Of a stretch of 16,922 nucleotides of DNA, positions 1 through 8,027 are shown piece after piece. Both the position numbers and the translations under genes were made by a program. Position 1 is the first letter of the stretch, and each line of letters opens with the position of its first letter. The stretch is from Sulfurovum sp. (GTDB taxonomy: Bacteria; Campylobacterota; Campylobacteria; Campylobacterales; Sulfurovaceae). The stretch lies in contig JALSPX010000052.1 of the NCBI GenBank assembly GCA_026985755.1, positions 1-16,922 on the forward strand, written 5' to 3'. A model generated the notes under the pieces. It did not search any database. It was not told the DNA's origin and worked only from the letters and a program-made list of their open reading frames with translations.

Positions 1-166
1 GATAAGTATACTCCCTGCCATCATAAATTTGATGCTCTATACCTACATCTTCAAATTTGTCTGCCTGTCCCAATATTTGAAAAATCTTTTGTACTTCGGG
101 AGTGTTTTCCGTTTTTCCAAGGGCATTAAGCAATATCTCCTTGGTTAGTTTTTGTTCTTTTGGCAT
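1..166 (-). CDS. Hypothetical protein, N-terminal 55 residues (runs off the window)
   Basis: The reading frame opens with ATG at 166-164 and stays open to the window edge, so only the N-terminus is visible. It begins MPKEQKLTKEILLNALGK and is charged and probably soluble, with no signal peptide or membrane segment. AAAGGG about 4-9 bases upstream of the ATG is a plausible ribosome binding site, and an extended -10 (TGCTATAAT) lies about 33 bases upstream, so the gene probably has its own promoter. I do not recognise the family and propose no function. Confidence 0.7.
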   Translation of the reverse strand, partial: MPKEQKLTKEILLNALGKTENTPEVQKIFQILGQADKFEDVGIEHQIYDGREYTY

Positions 167-198
167 ATTTTCCCTTTATGTGTAATTTGTTTTGGTTT

Positions 199-207
199 AT
201 TATAGCA
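199..207 (-). promoter_or_regulatory. Extended -10 promoter for the truncated gene at 1-166
   Basis: On the minus strand the spacer reads TGCTATAAT, a TGn-extended -10 with a perfect TATAAT at 204-199. Predicted transcription start is near 192, giving a leader of about 26 bases before the ATG at 166. No convincing -35 is visible, as is usual for this phylum's housekeeping promoters. The rest of the 167-296 spacer holds no gene I can support. Confidence 0.45.
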
Positions 208-296
208 TAACCCAAATTGAACTTATGTAAATGTTGTAGTGGTTTATATATTGGTACGGTAAAAAACCAGTAATGCTGAGGAGATAACTCGGGTTA

Positions 297-1307
297 TTAT
301 TTCATCTTCCTAATATTTTTTCTATGCTTTTTATACGTATTAGTAAAATCATGTACACCGGATTTGTTACGCATAAAGTAGAGATAGTTTGTTTTCGCAG
401 GCAAGATAGCTGCCTTGATTGCTGTTGTACTCACTGCACCAATAGGTGAAGGAGGTAATCCTTTGTGTTTATAGGTATTGAAACGACTTTGATCAGTTTT
501 GATACGTTTGGGGGTCACTTTTATATGGGAATATTTTCCATAGTTGAGTGTGCCATCCATCTGTAGACGCATGTTTTTTTTCAGACGGTTATAGATAACA
601 GAAGCAACCAAAGGCATTTCTTGTTTGTTGGCTGCTTCTTTTTGGATAATAGAAGCAATGGTGAGTATACGATTCCATTGTGTTTGATTGTATTCACCAT
701 ATGTTTGCATAGCTAGCTTTTTGTAGGTATGTTCTGAACTTCTCAATAAAAATTTGATGAGTTTTTCTTCATTCATCTCTTTAGGCACAAGGTAGGTATC
801 TGCAGAGATGGAGGCTTCATGGTATTTGGCATACTTAGTATAAGCTTGCAGTAGTTTTGTCGCATTGATATCAAGTTTTTTTGCTGTTTGCTCTAAAAAT
901 ATCTCTTTTGTTTCACCTGGAATCAGTGTAATTTTAAAGAGTTTAGCTTTTTTAGGAGCAATTTTTGCTTGGCGTAATTGATAGAGAAAATCAAGACGGC
1001 TTATCCTGTGTGCATGAAGATAAACATCCCCTTTCTTTATTGGTTTATTGGTGATTTTTCCTATAAATGATAAAAGATATCTATCGATAAAGCCAATATC
1101 ATATCCTCTTTTATTGAGCTGTGATATAATACTTTTCGAAGTACTGTTGTGAGGGATAGTCACTTTTTTTTCTCTGGGATAGTGGGTTTCAATATCAAGT
1201 GTAATGTAAAAGGTAAGTGCAATGATAAAAAGCAGTACAATATTTTCTGTCCATGCTATCCATGTACTATTACGTAATACATTGATATTTTTTATTGTTA
1301 TTCTCAT
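297..1307 (-). CDS. mltG: Endolytic murein transglycosylase MltG (YceG-like)
   Basis: MltG is an inner-membrane lytic transglycosylase that cuts nascent peptidoglycan strands and so limits their length. The 336-residue product has a short N-terminal cytoplasmic stretch, one membrane anchor at about residues 22-37, a LysM-like region, and the YceG catalytic domain. The family signature is clear at about 217-255: IASIIQKEAANK with predicted catalytic Glu224, then ASVIYNRL and MRLQMDGTLNYG. The C-terminal GLPPSPIG and YFMRNKSGVHDF motifs are also typical. I chose ATG at 1307-1305 because it has an AAGAGAG ribosome site and puts the anchor at a normal distance from the N-terminus. The longer open frame to 1490 adds 61 residues antisense to the neighbouring gene. 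The divergent gene on the plus strand probably starts inside this gene. Confidence 0.93.
   Translation of the reverse strand: MRITIKNINVLRNSTWIAWTENIVLLFIIALTFYITLDIETHYPREKKVTIPHNSTSKSIISQLNKRGYDIGFIDRYLLSFIGKITNKPIKKGDVYLHAHRISRLDFLYQLRQAKIAPKKAKLFKITLIPGETKEIFLEQTAKKLDINATKLLQAYTKYAKYHEASISADTYLVPKEMNEEKLIKFLLRSSEHTYKKLAMQTYGEYNQTQWNRILTIASIIQKEAANKQEMPLVASVIYNRLKKNMRLQMDGTLNYGKYSHIKVTPKRIKTDQSRFNTYKHKGLPPSPIGAVSTTAIKAAILPAKTNYLYFMRNKSGVHDFTNTYKKHRKNIRKMK
1122..1130 (+). promoter_or_regulatory. Candidate extended -10 promoter for the AsmA/YhdP-like gene, inside mltG
   Basis: TGATATAAT at 1122-1130 is a TGn-extended -10 on the plus strand. It would start transcription near 1137 and give an 85-base leader to the ATG at 1222. 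It lies within the mltG coding sequence, as expected if the two divergent genes overlap at their 5' ends. Support is the motif and its position only. Confidence 0.35.
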
Positions 1308-3897
1308 GGCTCTCTTTTTTTGGCTTACATCAGGTATAGAAATTGACACTTTGAATATAGGTAAATTTAAGATAGAAAAATTATATCTCAAACTTGATAA
1401 AAAACTTACCCTTAAGGTAAAAAATATTGTTATCCCCAAAAGTAAAGCGAAACCTTCCTTTGATAATATAGATAAAACATTTGATACCATTAAATATCTC
1501 TTTACCTTTTTTGATGAAATTGACTTAAATCATGTATATTTTGAAGATAATAAAATCCATTTTGTGTTTGTTGATGATATTTTATATATCACAAGTGATG
1601 ATTATGAAATAGCAGGAAATATACATAAAATTAAACAGGCACTTGTGGCAGAAGTTTCTATGTTAAAATTAAAAAAATATGATATGACATTGGTAGGAGA
1701 GTTGAAATATGATTTAAAAAAGAATCAACTGAGTACCACAGGTGAATATGATGCCTTTGGTATTACAGGTCATTTTATGGCCAATAAAAAAGAAGAAGTG
1801 TTAGATTTTAATATCACAAGTGATACATTTACAAGTTTAGAACCTCTAGCAGATAGTTTACCTATTAAAGAGAAGATAAAATCATGGATAAATCAAAAAA
1901 TAAAAGCTCAAACATACAAACTTGATAGATTAGAAGGTAAAGGTTATGTAGGTGAAGATGGGTTTAGATTAAACTTCGATACATTGAAAGCAACCCTCAA
2001 TGTAGAGCGTGCAAAAGTATATTTTCATAAAAATTTGGCACCTATAACTGCGGACAACTTTACTTTAATATACCGAAATTACGCACTGTATGCAAGATTG
2101 AATCATCCGAAGTACTTAGAAAGAAGTTTAGAAAAATCTAAAATTGCCATTGTTGGATTAGGAGATGAAAAGACACTTTTAAAATTAGATTTACATATTC
2201 AAACGCTTTTTGATGATGAAGTAAAAAAGATACTTAATGCCTATCATGTGCATATACCTATCAAACAAAAAGGCAAACCAATTGTGGGGAATATAAAGTT
2301 GATTATCCCTTTGGATAAAAAAGATAGTGATGAAAAAACAGTGGTAAATGTTGCAGTGCATGTGAAAAACTCAGAAGTGCAATATGAGAATATTACGTTA
2401 CCTATAAAAAAAGCAAGCGTTCAATATGATAATACGCAAAGTGAACACTTAAGGGTAAATGCACTATTTAAAAAAGGTATAGTAAAACTGGGTGAAACAA
2501 AATTGCATGTACTTGAAGGAAAGGGAGAATATACAAAAGGGAAGGTGATTTTAGATGCTGTACATATTAAAGAAGATTGGTACGAGACAGTATTGAGTGG
2601 TACAGTGAATCTTACAAAAAAAGAAGGCAAATTCAAAACTGCGATAAAGTCATTAGAGATAGGGAAAAAAGAAAAATTTATTAAGATTAAAAATAAAACG
2701 ATGCCTTTAAATATAACATATAAAAAGGGTGTTGAGCTTGCACTACCATCTCTAGGAGTAGTACTTAAAAATAAAAAAGAGACTATGGATATAACGGTTG
2801 AAAATATACAAAAAATAAAACCCTATCTAAAATATTTTCCCATTGATATTGATGGAGGAAGCCTTGAGATGATAGAAAAATCAGGAAATTATACATTTGA
2901 AGGTAGATTCAAAAGAGAGGCATGTTTTTTATATAGTAAAAAAGGTTTATGCCATACAACTATCCCGTTTACTGCCACACTGAAGCAAGAAAATTTTAAC
3001 TTTTTTGCTTTTGGAAAACGTTTGCGATACAATGCAAAGAAATCACGATTACACCTTAATAATATACATATTGATTTGAAAAAATTTTTAGAAGAGAGGG
3101 AAAGGGGAGCAAAAAAAAGAGCCAAAGAAAAAAAACTTGTTATCTTAGGTAAAAAGTCAAATATCAAATATAAAACACATACATTAGTCATGGATAGTTA
3201 TGATATAGAGATTTCACCCAAAGGAGAGATAAAAGCAACAGGAAGCTTGACAGGTGATATCGTTAACTTTTCAAAAAAAGGAAAAATATTTACACTCAAA
3301 GCACTACGTATTAAAGATAATATGTTACATCCGCTTGTTGGATTTGATGGGCTTAAAGATGGACGTTATAGTATGACACTGTCTGGAAATCCAAACAAGG
3401 TTATGAGAGGAAAAATTATTATCGAAGGTGGTGTGATGAAAAACTTTAAAGCGTATAATAATACACTGGCACTCATCAATGCACTTCCTGCTTTGGCAAC
3501 CTTTAGTAGCCCTGGTTTTTCTGAAAAGGGCTTTAATATACAAGAGGGTGTGATTGAATATCGTATGCAAAAAGAGAATATTATTTTTGATTCAATCTAT
3601 ATCAAGGGAAAATCAGCAACAGTGATTGGTCAAGGAAGATTAAATATGAAAAAAGAGAGTATTCACGTTGATTTGGCAATACATACAGCGCGAGAACTTG
3701 GAAAAGTAGTAGGTAATTTGCCTTTGCTTGGTTATATTCTGTTGGGTAAAGACAAGAGTGTGACGGTAGGCTTAGCGATTCGAGGAACATTTAAAAATCC
3801 CAAAGTGAATACTTCTGCAGCAAAAGATATCTTGACACTTCCTTTAAAGCTTATTAAACGTATTTTAGAATCACCTGCTCATATTATCAACCAATAG
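1222..3897 (+). CDS. AsmA/YhdP-like large membrane-anchored protein (DUF3971/AsmA-like C-terminal type)
   Basis: An 891-residue protein with one N-terminal membrane anchor (about residues 19-36, NTLIFFIVILMALFFWLTSG) followed by a very long beta-rich, lysine-rich periplasmic region. The C-terminal part (about 700-880) has the AsmA/YhdP flavour: a GRYSMTLSGNPNKVMRGKI stretch, then IYIKGKSATVIGQGRLNMK, then GLAIRGTFKNPKV. Relatives such as YhdP and TamB are thought to bridge the periplasm and move phospholipid to the outer membrane; that role here is by family inference. I chose ATG 1222 (AAGG eight bases upstream) over ATG 1306, because the later start would cut off most of the anchor. With the 1222 start it overlaps mltG by 86 bases, 5' end to 5' end. 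The name rests on overall pattern, not on a catalytic motif. Confidence 0.75.
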   Translation: MIKSSTIFSVHAIHVLLRNTLIFFIVILMALFFWLTSGIEIDTLNIGKFKIEKLYLKLDKKLTLKVKNIVIPKSKAKPSFDNIDKTFDTIKYLFTFFDEIDLNHVYFEDNKIHFVFVDDILYITSDDYEIAGNIHKIKQALVAEVSMLKLKKYDMTLVGELKYDLKKNQLSTTGEYDAFGITGHFMANKKEEVLDFNITSDTFTSLEPLADSLPIKEKIKSWINQKIKAQTYKLDRLEGKGYVGEDGFRLNFDTLKATLNVERAKVYFHKNLAPITADNFTLIYRNYALYARLNHPKYLERSLEKSKIAIVGLGDEKTLLKLDLHIQTLFDDEVKKILNAYHVHIPIKQKGKPIVGNIKLIIPLDKKDSDEKTVVNVAVHVKNSEVQYENITLPIKKASVQYDNTQSEHLRVNALFKKGIVKLGETKLHVLEGKGEYTKGKVILDAVHIKEDWYETVLSGTVNLTKKEGKFKTAIKSLEIGKKEKFIKIKNKTMPLNITYKKGVELALPSLGVVLKNKKETMDITVENIQKIKPYLKYFPIDIDGGSLEMIEKSGNYTFEGRFKREACFLYSKKGLCHTTIPFTATLKQENFNFFAFGKRLRYNAKKSRLHLNNIHIDLKKFLEERERGAKKRAKEKKLVILGKKSNIKYKTHTLVMDSYDIEISPKGEIKATGSLTGDIVNFSKKGKIFTLKALRIKDNMLHPLVGFDGLKDGRYSMTLSGNPNKVMRGKIIIEGGVMKNFKAYNNTLALINALPALATFSSPGFSEKGFNIQEGVIEYRMQKENIIFDSIYIKGKSATVIGQGRLNMKKESIHVDLAIHTARELGKVVGNLPLLGYILLGKDKSVTVGLAIRGTFKNPKVNTSAAKDILTLPLKLIKRILESPAHIINQ

Positions 3898-3919
3898 AGC
3901 TGTTAGGCTGCAGTTTTTT
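3898..3919 (+). terminator. Weak candidate intrinsic terminator after the AsmA/YhdP-like gene
   Basis: Directly after the stop codon, AGCTG (3898-3902) can pair with CAGTT (3911-3915, one G-U pair) around an 8-base loop. The T run continues to 3919, six Ts in all from 3914. The stem is short and the site overlaps the 3' end of the convergent small gene, so this is tentative. Confidence 0.3.
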
Positions 3920-4040
3920 CCTTGTAAAGTTTTTTTAGCTCTTTTAGTTCTTTTCTTAGTTTACTTTTTTCCATTTCATCAGTTGTCCGTTTTAAGAGTG
4001 TACGTATTTTTTTCAGTCTGATGCGTAGTTCACGTTCCAT
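3903..4040 (-). CDS. Small basic helical protein, 45 residues
   Basis: A short gene with a strong translation signal: AAGGAG seven bases before ATG at 4040-4038, stop TAA at 3905-3903. The product starts MERELRIRLKKIRTLLKR and is almost entirely charged (K, R, E) with a leucine/isoleucine spacing that predicts one long amphipathic helix or short coiled coil. There is no membrane segment. It lies 65 bases downstream of the lolC-type gene on the same strand and is probably the last gene of the secA-lolC operon. It converges with the AsmA/YhdP-like gene, leaving five bases between the two stop codons. I do not recognise the family. The ribosome site and codon-clean frame make it a likely real gene. 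Confidence 0.65.
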   Translation of the reverse strand: MERELRIRLKKIRTLLKRTTDEMEKSKLRKELKELKKLYKEKTAA

Positions 4041-4053
4041 AGTTTCTCCTTGA

Positions 4054-4080
4054 TTTATACCTGAAAGTGTAGGGTATAAA
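4054..4080 (-). other. Intercistronic hairpin between the lolC-type gene and the 45-residue gene
   Basis: Perfect 8-bp inverted repeat TTTATACC (4054-4061) / GGTATAAA (4073-4080) around an 11-base loop. On the minus strand it lies about 25 bases after the lolC-type stop and just upstream of the AAGGAG of the small gene. No T run follows, so it is unlikely to be an intrinsic terminator. An RNA-processing or stabilising element, or an operator, is possible. Confidence 0.4.
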
Positions 4081-4105
4081 TGTCAGAAAACTGTCAAAAA
4101 GGAGC

Positions 4106-5323
4106 TTATTCGTTGCGTAATACTGTTAATGGGTCTGTCTGGGAAGCTTTTCTTGCAGGGTAGAGTGCAGAGAGTAAGATGATAATGATAGTACCTATAA
4201 GAATCAATGAAAAATCAGTCATGGTTAGATCAACAGGTAACTTGCTTGTACCATAGACATCTTCGGGTATAGAGATAATATCGAAGGTAGTAAGTATCCA
4301 AATGCCAAAAGAGCCTAGAAGTGTTCCTGCCACTATCCCTGCAGAACCAATAAAGAGTCCCAATTTGAAAAAAATAGATTTTATCTCTTTTTGGGTTGCT
4401 CCCAATGTACGCATGAGAGCTATTTCACTTCTTCTACTCATGACAGTCATCAATAAAGAAGAGATGATATTGAGTGAAGCCACGAGAATGATAAGAAGGA
4501 GCACCAAAAAGAGTGCTTTTTTCTCCATCTCCATCGCAGCAAAAAAATTACCATTTTGTTGCCACCACCCTTCTATTACTACATTTTCAGGAAGTATGGC
4601 TCGGATAGCTTCTATTTCATCCAAGGGATTTTCTGTAAAGATATGTAATCCATCATAGGTGCCAGCCCTACGCTTGAGAAGTTTTTGAAATGCTTCATGT
4701 GTTGTGTACATAATTGCCTTGTCATAGGCTTTGAGTCCAGATTTAAATACACTATCTACAACAAAACGTTTTTGAAGAGGCATGGTCCCAAAACCAACTG
4801 CTTGTTGCTCTGAAAAATAGAGTGTCACCTTTTCACCTTTTGGTGCATTCATCTCTAGTGATAGACCTTCGCCTATGACAACTTTATATTTACTTTTTGT
4901 ATCGCCCTTGGCCTCTTTGAATATGTGATTGATGGAGGCTTCTTTTTTGTAGTCTACACCATAAAGTAAAGAACCTTGTACTGCACCATCATTTTTACTT
5001 ATGACCTGTGTGGTGTAGTAGGGTGAAAATTTGAGTTGAGGAAATTTCTCTTGAATCACTTGGATGAGTGTATCATCTACAGCTTCTTCTTCTAGGGGAA
5101 GTATAGTAAGAGGATAGTTCATGACAAAAAGCTTTTCTGTAAAACTTTTTTGCATGCCGTTCATAATTCCCATAGAAATCATAAGTACCATGACCCCTGT
5201 AGCAATGCCTAAAAAAGCCAATAGGGCAGAGACAAAGATAAACGGGTTTTCTTTATCGTATTTAAGATAATGTTTGATAATACGCCCAATAAATTTTTTA
5301 TTGGGCGTTATGATGCTTTTCAT
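4106..5323 (-). CDS. lolC: LolC/LolE-type lipoprotein-releasing ABC transporter permease
   Basis: A 405-residue permease of the LolCDE type, which, with the LolD ATPase, pulls outer-membrane lipoproteins out of the inner membrane and hands them to LolA. The layout is standard for the MacB/LolC fold. There is a first membrane helix at about 28-52, a large periplasmic domain (about 55-265), then a C-terminal FtsX domain with three helices. Family motifs seen are MSRRSEIALMRTLGAT after the second helix and YPARKASQTDPLTVLRNE at the C-terminus. The start ATG (5323-5321) overlaps the secA stop as TAATG, sharing one base, so it is probably translated by coupling to secA. No lolD lies in the window. 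A single LolC-like protein may act as a homodimer (LolF style), but that is inference. Codons 6-14 contain a perfect 12-bp hairpin (5282-5308). Confidence 0.88.
   Translation of the reverse strand: MKSIITPNKKFIGRIIKHYLKYDKENPFIFVSALLAFLGIATGVMVLMISMGIMNGMQKSFTEKLFVMNYPLTILPLEEEAVDDTLIQVIQEKFPQLKFSPYYTTQVISKNDGAVQGSLLYGVDYKKEASINHIFKEAKGDTKSKYKVVIGEGLSLEMNAPKGEKVTLYFSEQQAVGFGTMPLQKRFVVDSVFKSGLKAYDKAIMYTTHEAFQKLLKRRAGTYDGLHIFTENPLDEIEAIRAILPENVVIEGWWQQNGNFFAAMEMEKKALFLVLLLIILVASLNIISSLLMTVMSRRSEIALMRTLGATQKEIKSIFFKLGLFIGSAGIVAGTLLGSFGIWILTTFDIISIPEDVYGTSKLPVDLTMTDFSLILIGTIIIILLSALYPARKASQTDPLTVLRNE
5282..5308 (-). repeat. Perfect 12-bp hairpin inside the first codons of the lolC-type gene
   Basis: ACGCCCAATAAA (5282-5293) and TTTATTGGGCGT (5297-5308) are exact inverted repeats around a 3-base loop. 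In the mRNA this gives a stable 12-bp stem about 12 bases after the lolC-type ATG and just past the secA stop. It encodes residues 6-14 (TPNKKFIGR), so the structure coexists with coding. No T run follows. Confidence 0.7.
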
Positions 5324-7944
5324 TATGCCAATAGGCCTTTTTTGGGGCCACTTTGACCACAGCAGTTTTTATATTTTTTACCAGAACCACAAGGACAAGG
5401 TTCATTTCTTTTTGGCTTTTTTTCTGCTTTTATAGGTTTGTTCTTTTGCTCTATCTCTTCATCTGTGCTAAGTACAGCTTGGGCTACATCTGATTCTAGC
5501 TCTTCTCGTATATGTTCAACAGCAGCCTCTTCCTCTTCTGCTGAAGTAAAATCAAATTGTACAAGATGAAGTACTTTCACTGCTTCATGTTTTATACGTT
5601 GTACAAGATTTTCAAAGAGTTTGTATGAATCTTGTTTATATTCTGTGAGAGGATCTTTTTGATTGTATCCTCTAAGCCCTATACCTGTTTTGAGTACATC
5701 CATTTCATAGAGATGGTCTCTCCATTGTGGATCAAGGACTTGAAGATATAAGATACGCTCTATCTCTTGACGTTGTTCAGGGTCGAGTTGTGACATTTTT
5801 TCTTCATAAATATGTTCCATCATATCACGTATCATAGTAGTGAGCTCTTCTGGATCTTTTCCTTTAAACTCATTTGTATCTATTTCGATATGCAACTCTT
5901 CTTTGATAAGTGCTGCAAGTTTTTCTATATCAAAATCTTCTGTTGGCATACCTTCAAATATTTCTGCTTCAGAGAGTAAATGTGCTATATACTCTTCACG
6001 ATTTTCTTTAATTTTGGCATCTATATCAAACTCAGGGTCAAGTAACTGGTTTCTAAAGGCATAAATGGCTTTACGTTGGTGGTTTGCTACATCATCATAC
6101 TCCAAGATATGTTTACGTGACTCATAGTGTTGATTTTCTACTTTTTTCTGTGCTTTTTCTACAGAACGTGTTACAATTTTGGAATCAATATACTCACCAT
6201 CTTCCACACCAAGTTTGTTCATGATATTTCTGATTTTATCTCCACCAAAGATACGTAGAAGGTTATCATCTAGGCTTAGGAAAAATTGTGATTCTCCTGG
6301 ATCACCTTGACGACCGGAACGTCCGCGTAGTTGGTTATCAATACGTCTACTTTCATGTCGTTCAGTACCAAGTATCATAAGACCACCAAGTTCTCTCACT
6401 TCATCATCAATCTTGATATCCACACCCCGTCCAGCCATGTTGGTAGCCACAGTTACCGCACCCTTTTGACCAGCATTCATAATAATCTCTGCTTCTTGCG
6501 CATGGTTTTTTGCATTGAGCATATTGTGTGGTATTTTTTCTTTTTTGAGTCTCTCATCTATCATTTCAGATTTTTCGATCGATGCTGTACCAATAAGAAC
6601 AGGTTGTCCTTTGGCATGGAGTTCTCTGACACGTTTGACGACCGCATCAAGTTTTTCGCGTTCTGTATTATAGATAAGGTCATTTTTATCTATACGTGCG
6701 ATAGGTACATTGGTTGGTATAGAGATAACATCTAAATTGTATATTTGTGCAAATTCTGTTGCCTCAGTTTGTGCAGTACCTGTCATCCCTGCAAGTTTTT
6801 CATAGAGTCTAAAGTAATTTTGGTAGGTAATCTCAGCAAGTGTTTGTGACTCTTCTTGAATCTCTACCCCTTCTTTACATTCTAAGGCTTGGTGTAAGCC
6901 TTCTGAATATCTACGTCCTTCAGAGAGCCTTCCTGTAAATTCATCTACAATAATAATCTCATTATTTTGTACCACATAATCAACATCTTTTTCAAAAATA
7001 TAGTGTGCTTTCAACGCTTGGTCAAGATGGTGTGAAAGTGCGGCATTTTCCAATGAATAGAGGTTTTCCACCTCAAAAAGGTCTTGTGCTTTTTGTAATC
7101 CTTGTTCTGTCATTACAATGGTTCTGTTTTTTTCATCTACGATAAAATCACCAGTGGTTTTTTCATCTTCGCCCGCTTTGGTTTCTATCTTTTCTCCACG
7201 TTCCATTTGTCTGGCAATGGCATCTGCTTTGGCATAATAGTTATGATCACGTTGTGTAGGACCAGAGATAATCAAAGGGGTTCTGGCTTCATCAATAAGA
7301 ATAGAATCTACTTCATCGATAATAGCATAGTGGTGCTCACGTTGTACTTTTTCTTCAGCACGCACTTTCATATTGTCTCGTAAATAGTCAAATCCATATT
7401 CATTGTTTGTACCATAGGTGATATCTGCATCATATTGTGCTTTTCTGCCCATTTCATCATGAATCTCAGATGTAATACATCCTACACTATAGCCTAGAAA
7501 TTCGTACAAAACGCCCATCTCTTCAGAATCTCTACTGGCAAGATAATCATTGACGGTCACCACATGTACCCCTTTGCCAGCCATAGCATTGAGTACCACA
7601 GCCAATGTAGCTACAAGTGTTTTCCCTTCACCTGTTTTCATCTCTGCAATATTACCATCATTGAGTACCATACCTCCTACCATCTGGACATCATAGTGTC
7701 TAAGTCCAAGTGTTCTTTTACTTGCTTCTCTGGTGATAGCAAATGAGTCATAGAGCACATCTTCTGTGCTTTTTTCGCCATTTTTTACACTGTTTTTGAG
7801 TGTTTCAAAAGCAGCTTTAAGTGCATCGTCGTCCATCGTTTCATATTTTGACTCTAGTGCGTTAATATTTTTGACTCTTGTGAGATATTTTTTTACAATT
7901 TTATCATTTTGTGTACCGAACATTTTGAGGAGGCTTTTTATCAT
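5323..7944 (-). CDS. secA: Preprotein translocase ATPase SecA
   Basis: SecA drives unfolded proteins through SecYEG by ATP hydrolysis at the inner membrane. The 873-residue product has all expected parts. These are Walker A GEGKT (105-109, Lys108), DEVD box (210-213) followed by SILIDEARTPLIISG, the preprotein cross-linking domain, TGRLSEGRRYSEGLHQA (337-353), and the second helicase domain with TNMAGRGVDI (501-510). A linker then leads to a C-terminal zinc-binding tail with Cys850, Cys852, Cys861 and Cys862 (CPCGSGKKYKNCC), the SecB/ribosome-contact element. I chose ATG 7944 because it gives the usual N-terminus (MIKSLLKMFGTQND) and has AGGTAAG upstream. The open frame to 8034 adds 30 residues that do not resemble SecA. 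It is first in an operon with the lolC-type gene. Confidence 0.97.
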   Translation of the reverse strand: MIKSLLKMFGTQNDKIVKKYLTRVKNINALESKYETMDDDALKAAFETLKNSVKNGEKSTEDVLYDSFAITREASKRTLGLRHYDVQMVGGMVLNDGNIAEMKTGEGKTLVATLAVVLNAMAGKGVHVVTVNDYLASRDSEEMGVLYEFLGYSVGCITSEIHDEMGRKAQYDADITYGTNNEYGFDYLRDNMKVRAEEKVQREHHYAIIDEVDSILIDEARTPLIISGPTQRDHNYYAKADAIARQMERGEKIETKAGEDEKTTGDFIVDEKNRTIVMTEQGLQKAQDLFEVENLYSLENAALSHHLDQALKAHYIFEKDVDYVVQNNEIIIVDEFTGRLSEGRRYSEGLHQALECKEGVEIQEESQTLAEITYQNYFRLYEKLAGMTGTAQTEATEFAQIYNLDVISIPTNVPIARIDKNDLIYNTEREKLDAVVKRVRELHAKGQPVLIGTASIEKSEMIDERLKKEKIPHNMLNAKNHAQEAEIIMNAGQKGAVTVATNMAGRGVDIKIDDEVRELGGLMILGTERHESRRIDNQLRGRSGRQGDPGESQFFLSLDDNLLRIFGGDKIRNIMNKLGVEDGEYIDSKIVTRSVEKAQKKVENQHYESRKHILEYDDVANHQRKAIYAFRNQLLDPEFDIDAKIKENREEYIAHLLSEAEIFEGMPTEDFDIEKLAALIKEELHIEIDTNEFKGKDPEELTTMIRDMMEHIYEEKMSQLDPEQRQEIERILYLQVLDPQWRDHLYEMDVLKTGIGLRGYNQKDPLTEYKQDSYKLFENLVQRIKHEAVKVLHLVQFDFTSAEEEEAAVEHIREELESDVAQAVLSTDEEIEQKNKPIKAEKKPKRNEPCPCGSGKKYKNCCGQSGPKKGLLA

Positions 7945-7960
7945 CTGTTTCTTACCTAAT

Positions 7961-7966
7961 ATTATA
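7961..7966 (-). promoter_or_regulatory. TATAAT -10 candidate for secA
   Basis: On the minus strand TATAAT occupies 7966-7961, 17 bases before the secA ATG. The implied transcription start near 7954 would leave a leader of only about 10 bases, with the ribosome site at its very start. Either the leader is unusually short or the true -10 lies further upstream, for example the TAAAAT on the edge of the inverted repeat at 7977-8010. Confidence 0.35.
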
Positions 7967-7976
7967 ATGGTGATAA

Positions 7977-8010
7977 TTTTATCTAAATTGTGATTAATCT
8001 TTAGATAAAA
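7977..8010. promoter_or_regulatory. 11-bp perfect inverted repeat upstream of secA (candidate operator)
   Basis: TTTTATCTAAA (7977-7987) and TTTAGATAAAA (8000-8010) are exact inverted repeats separated by 12 bases, and the spacer contains the palindrome GATTAATC. Arm centres lie 23 bases apart, about two helical turns, as for a dimeric regulator. It could instead be a weak AU-rich hairpin in a secA leader. It lies between secA and the more complex structured region at 8028-8110. Confidence 0.4.
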
Positions 8011-8027
8011 ATATGTATTGAACCCTC

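Noticed and set aside
1308..1490. N-terminal extension of MltG by 61 residues
   Set aside because: It would put two hydrophobic stretches before the normal anchor and is antisense to the neighbour; ATG 1307 has a good ribosome site.
2041..2053. Further CGGACAA matches at 2041 and, on the minus strand, near 3985
   Set aside because: They match only seven bases, lie inside genes and lack the ATACG half and a spaced -10.
5840..7993. Several plus-strand open frames of 60-134 codons inside secA
   Set aside because: They are antisense to a fully motif-complete SecA and show no ribosome sites or family resemblance.
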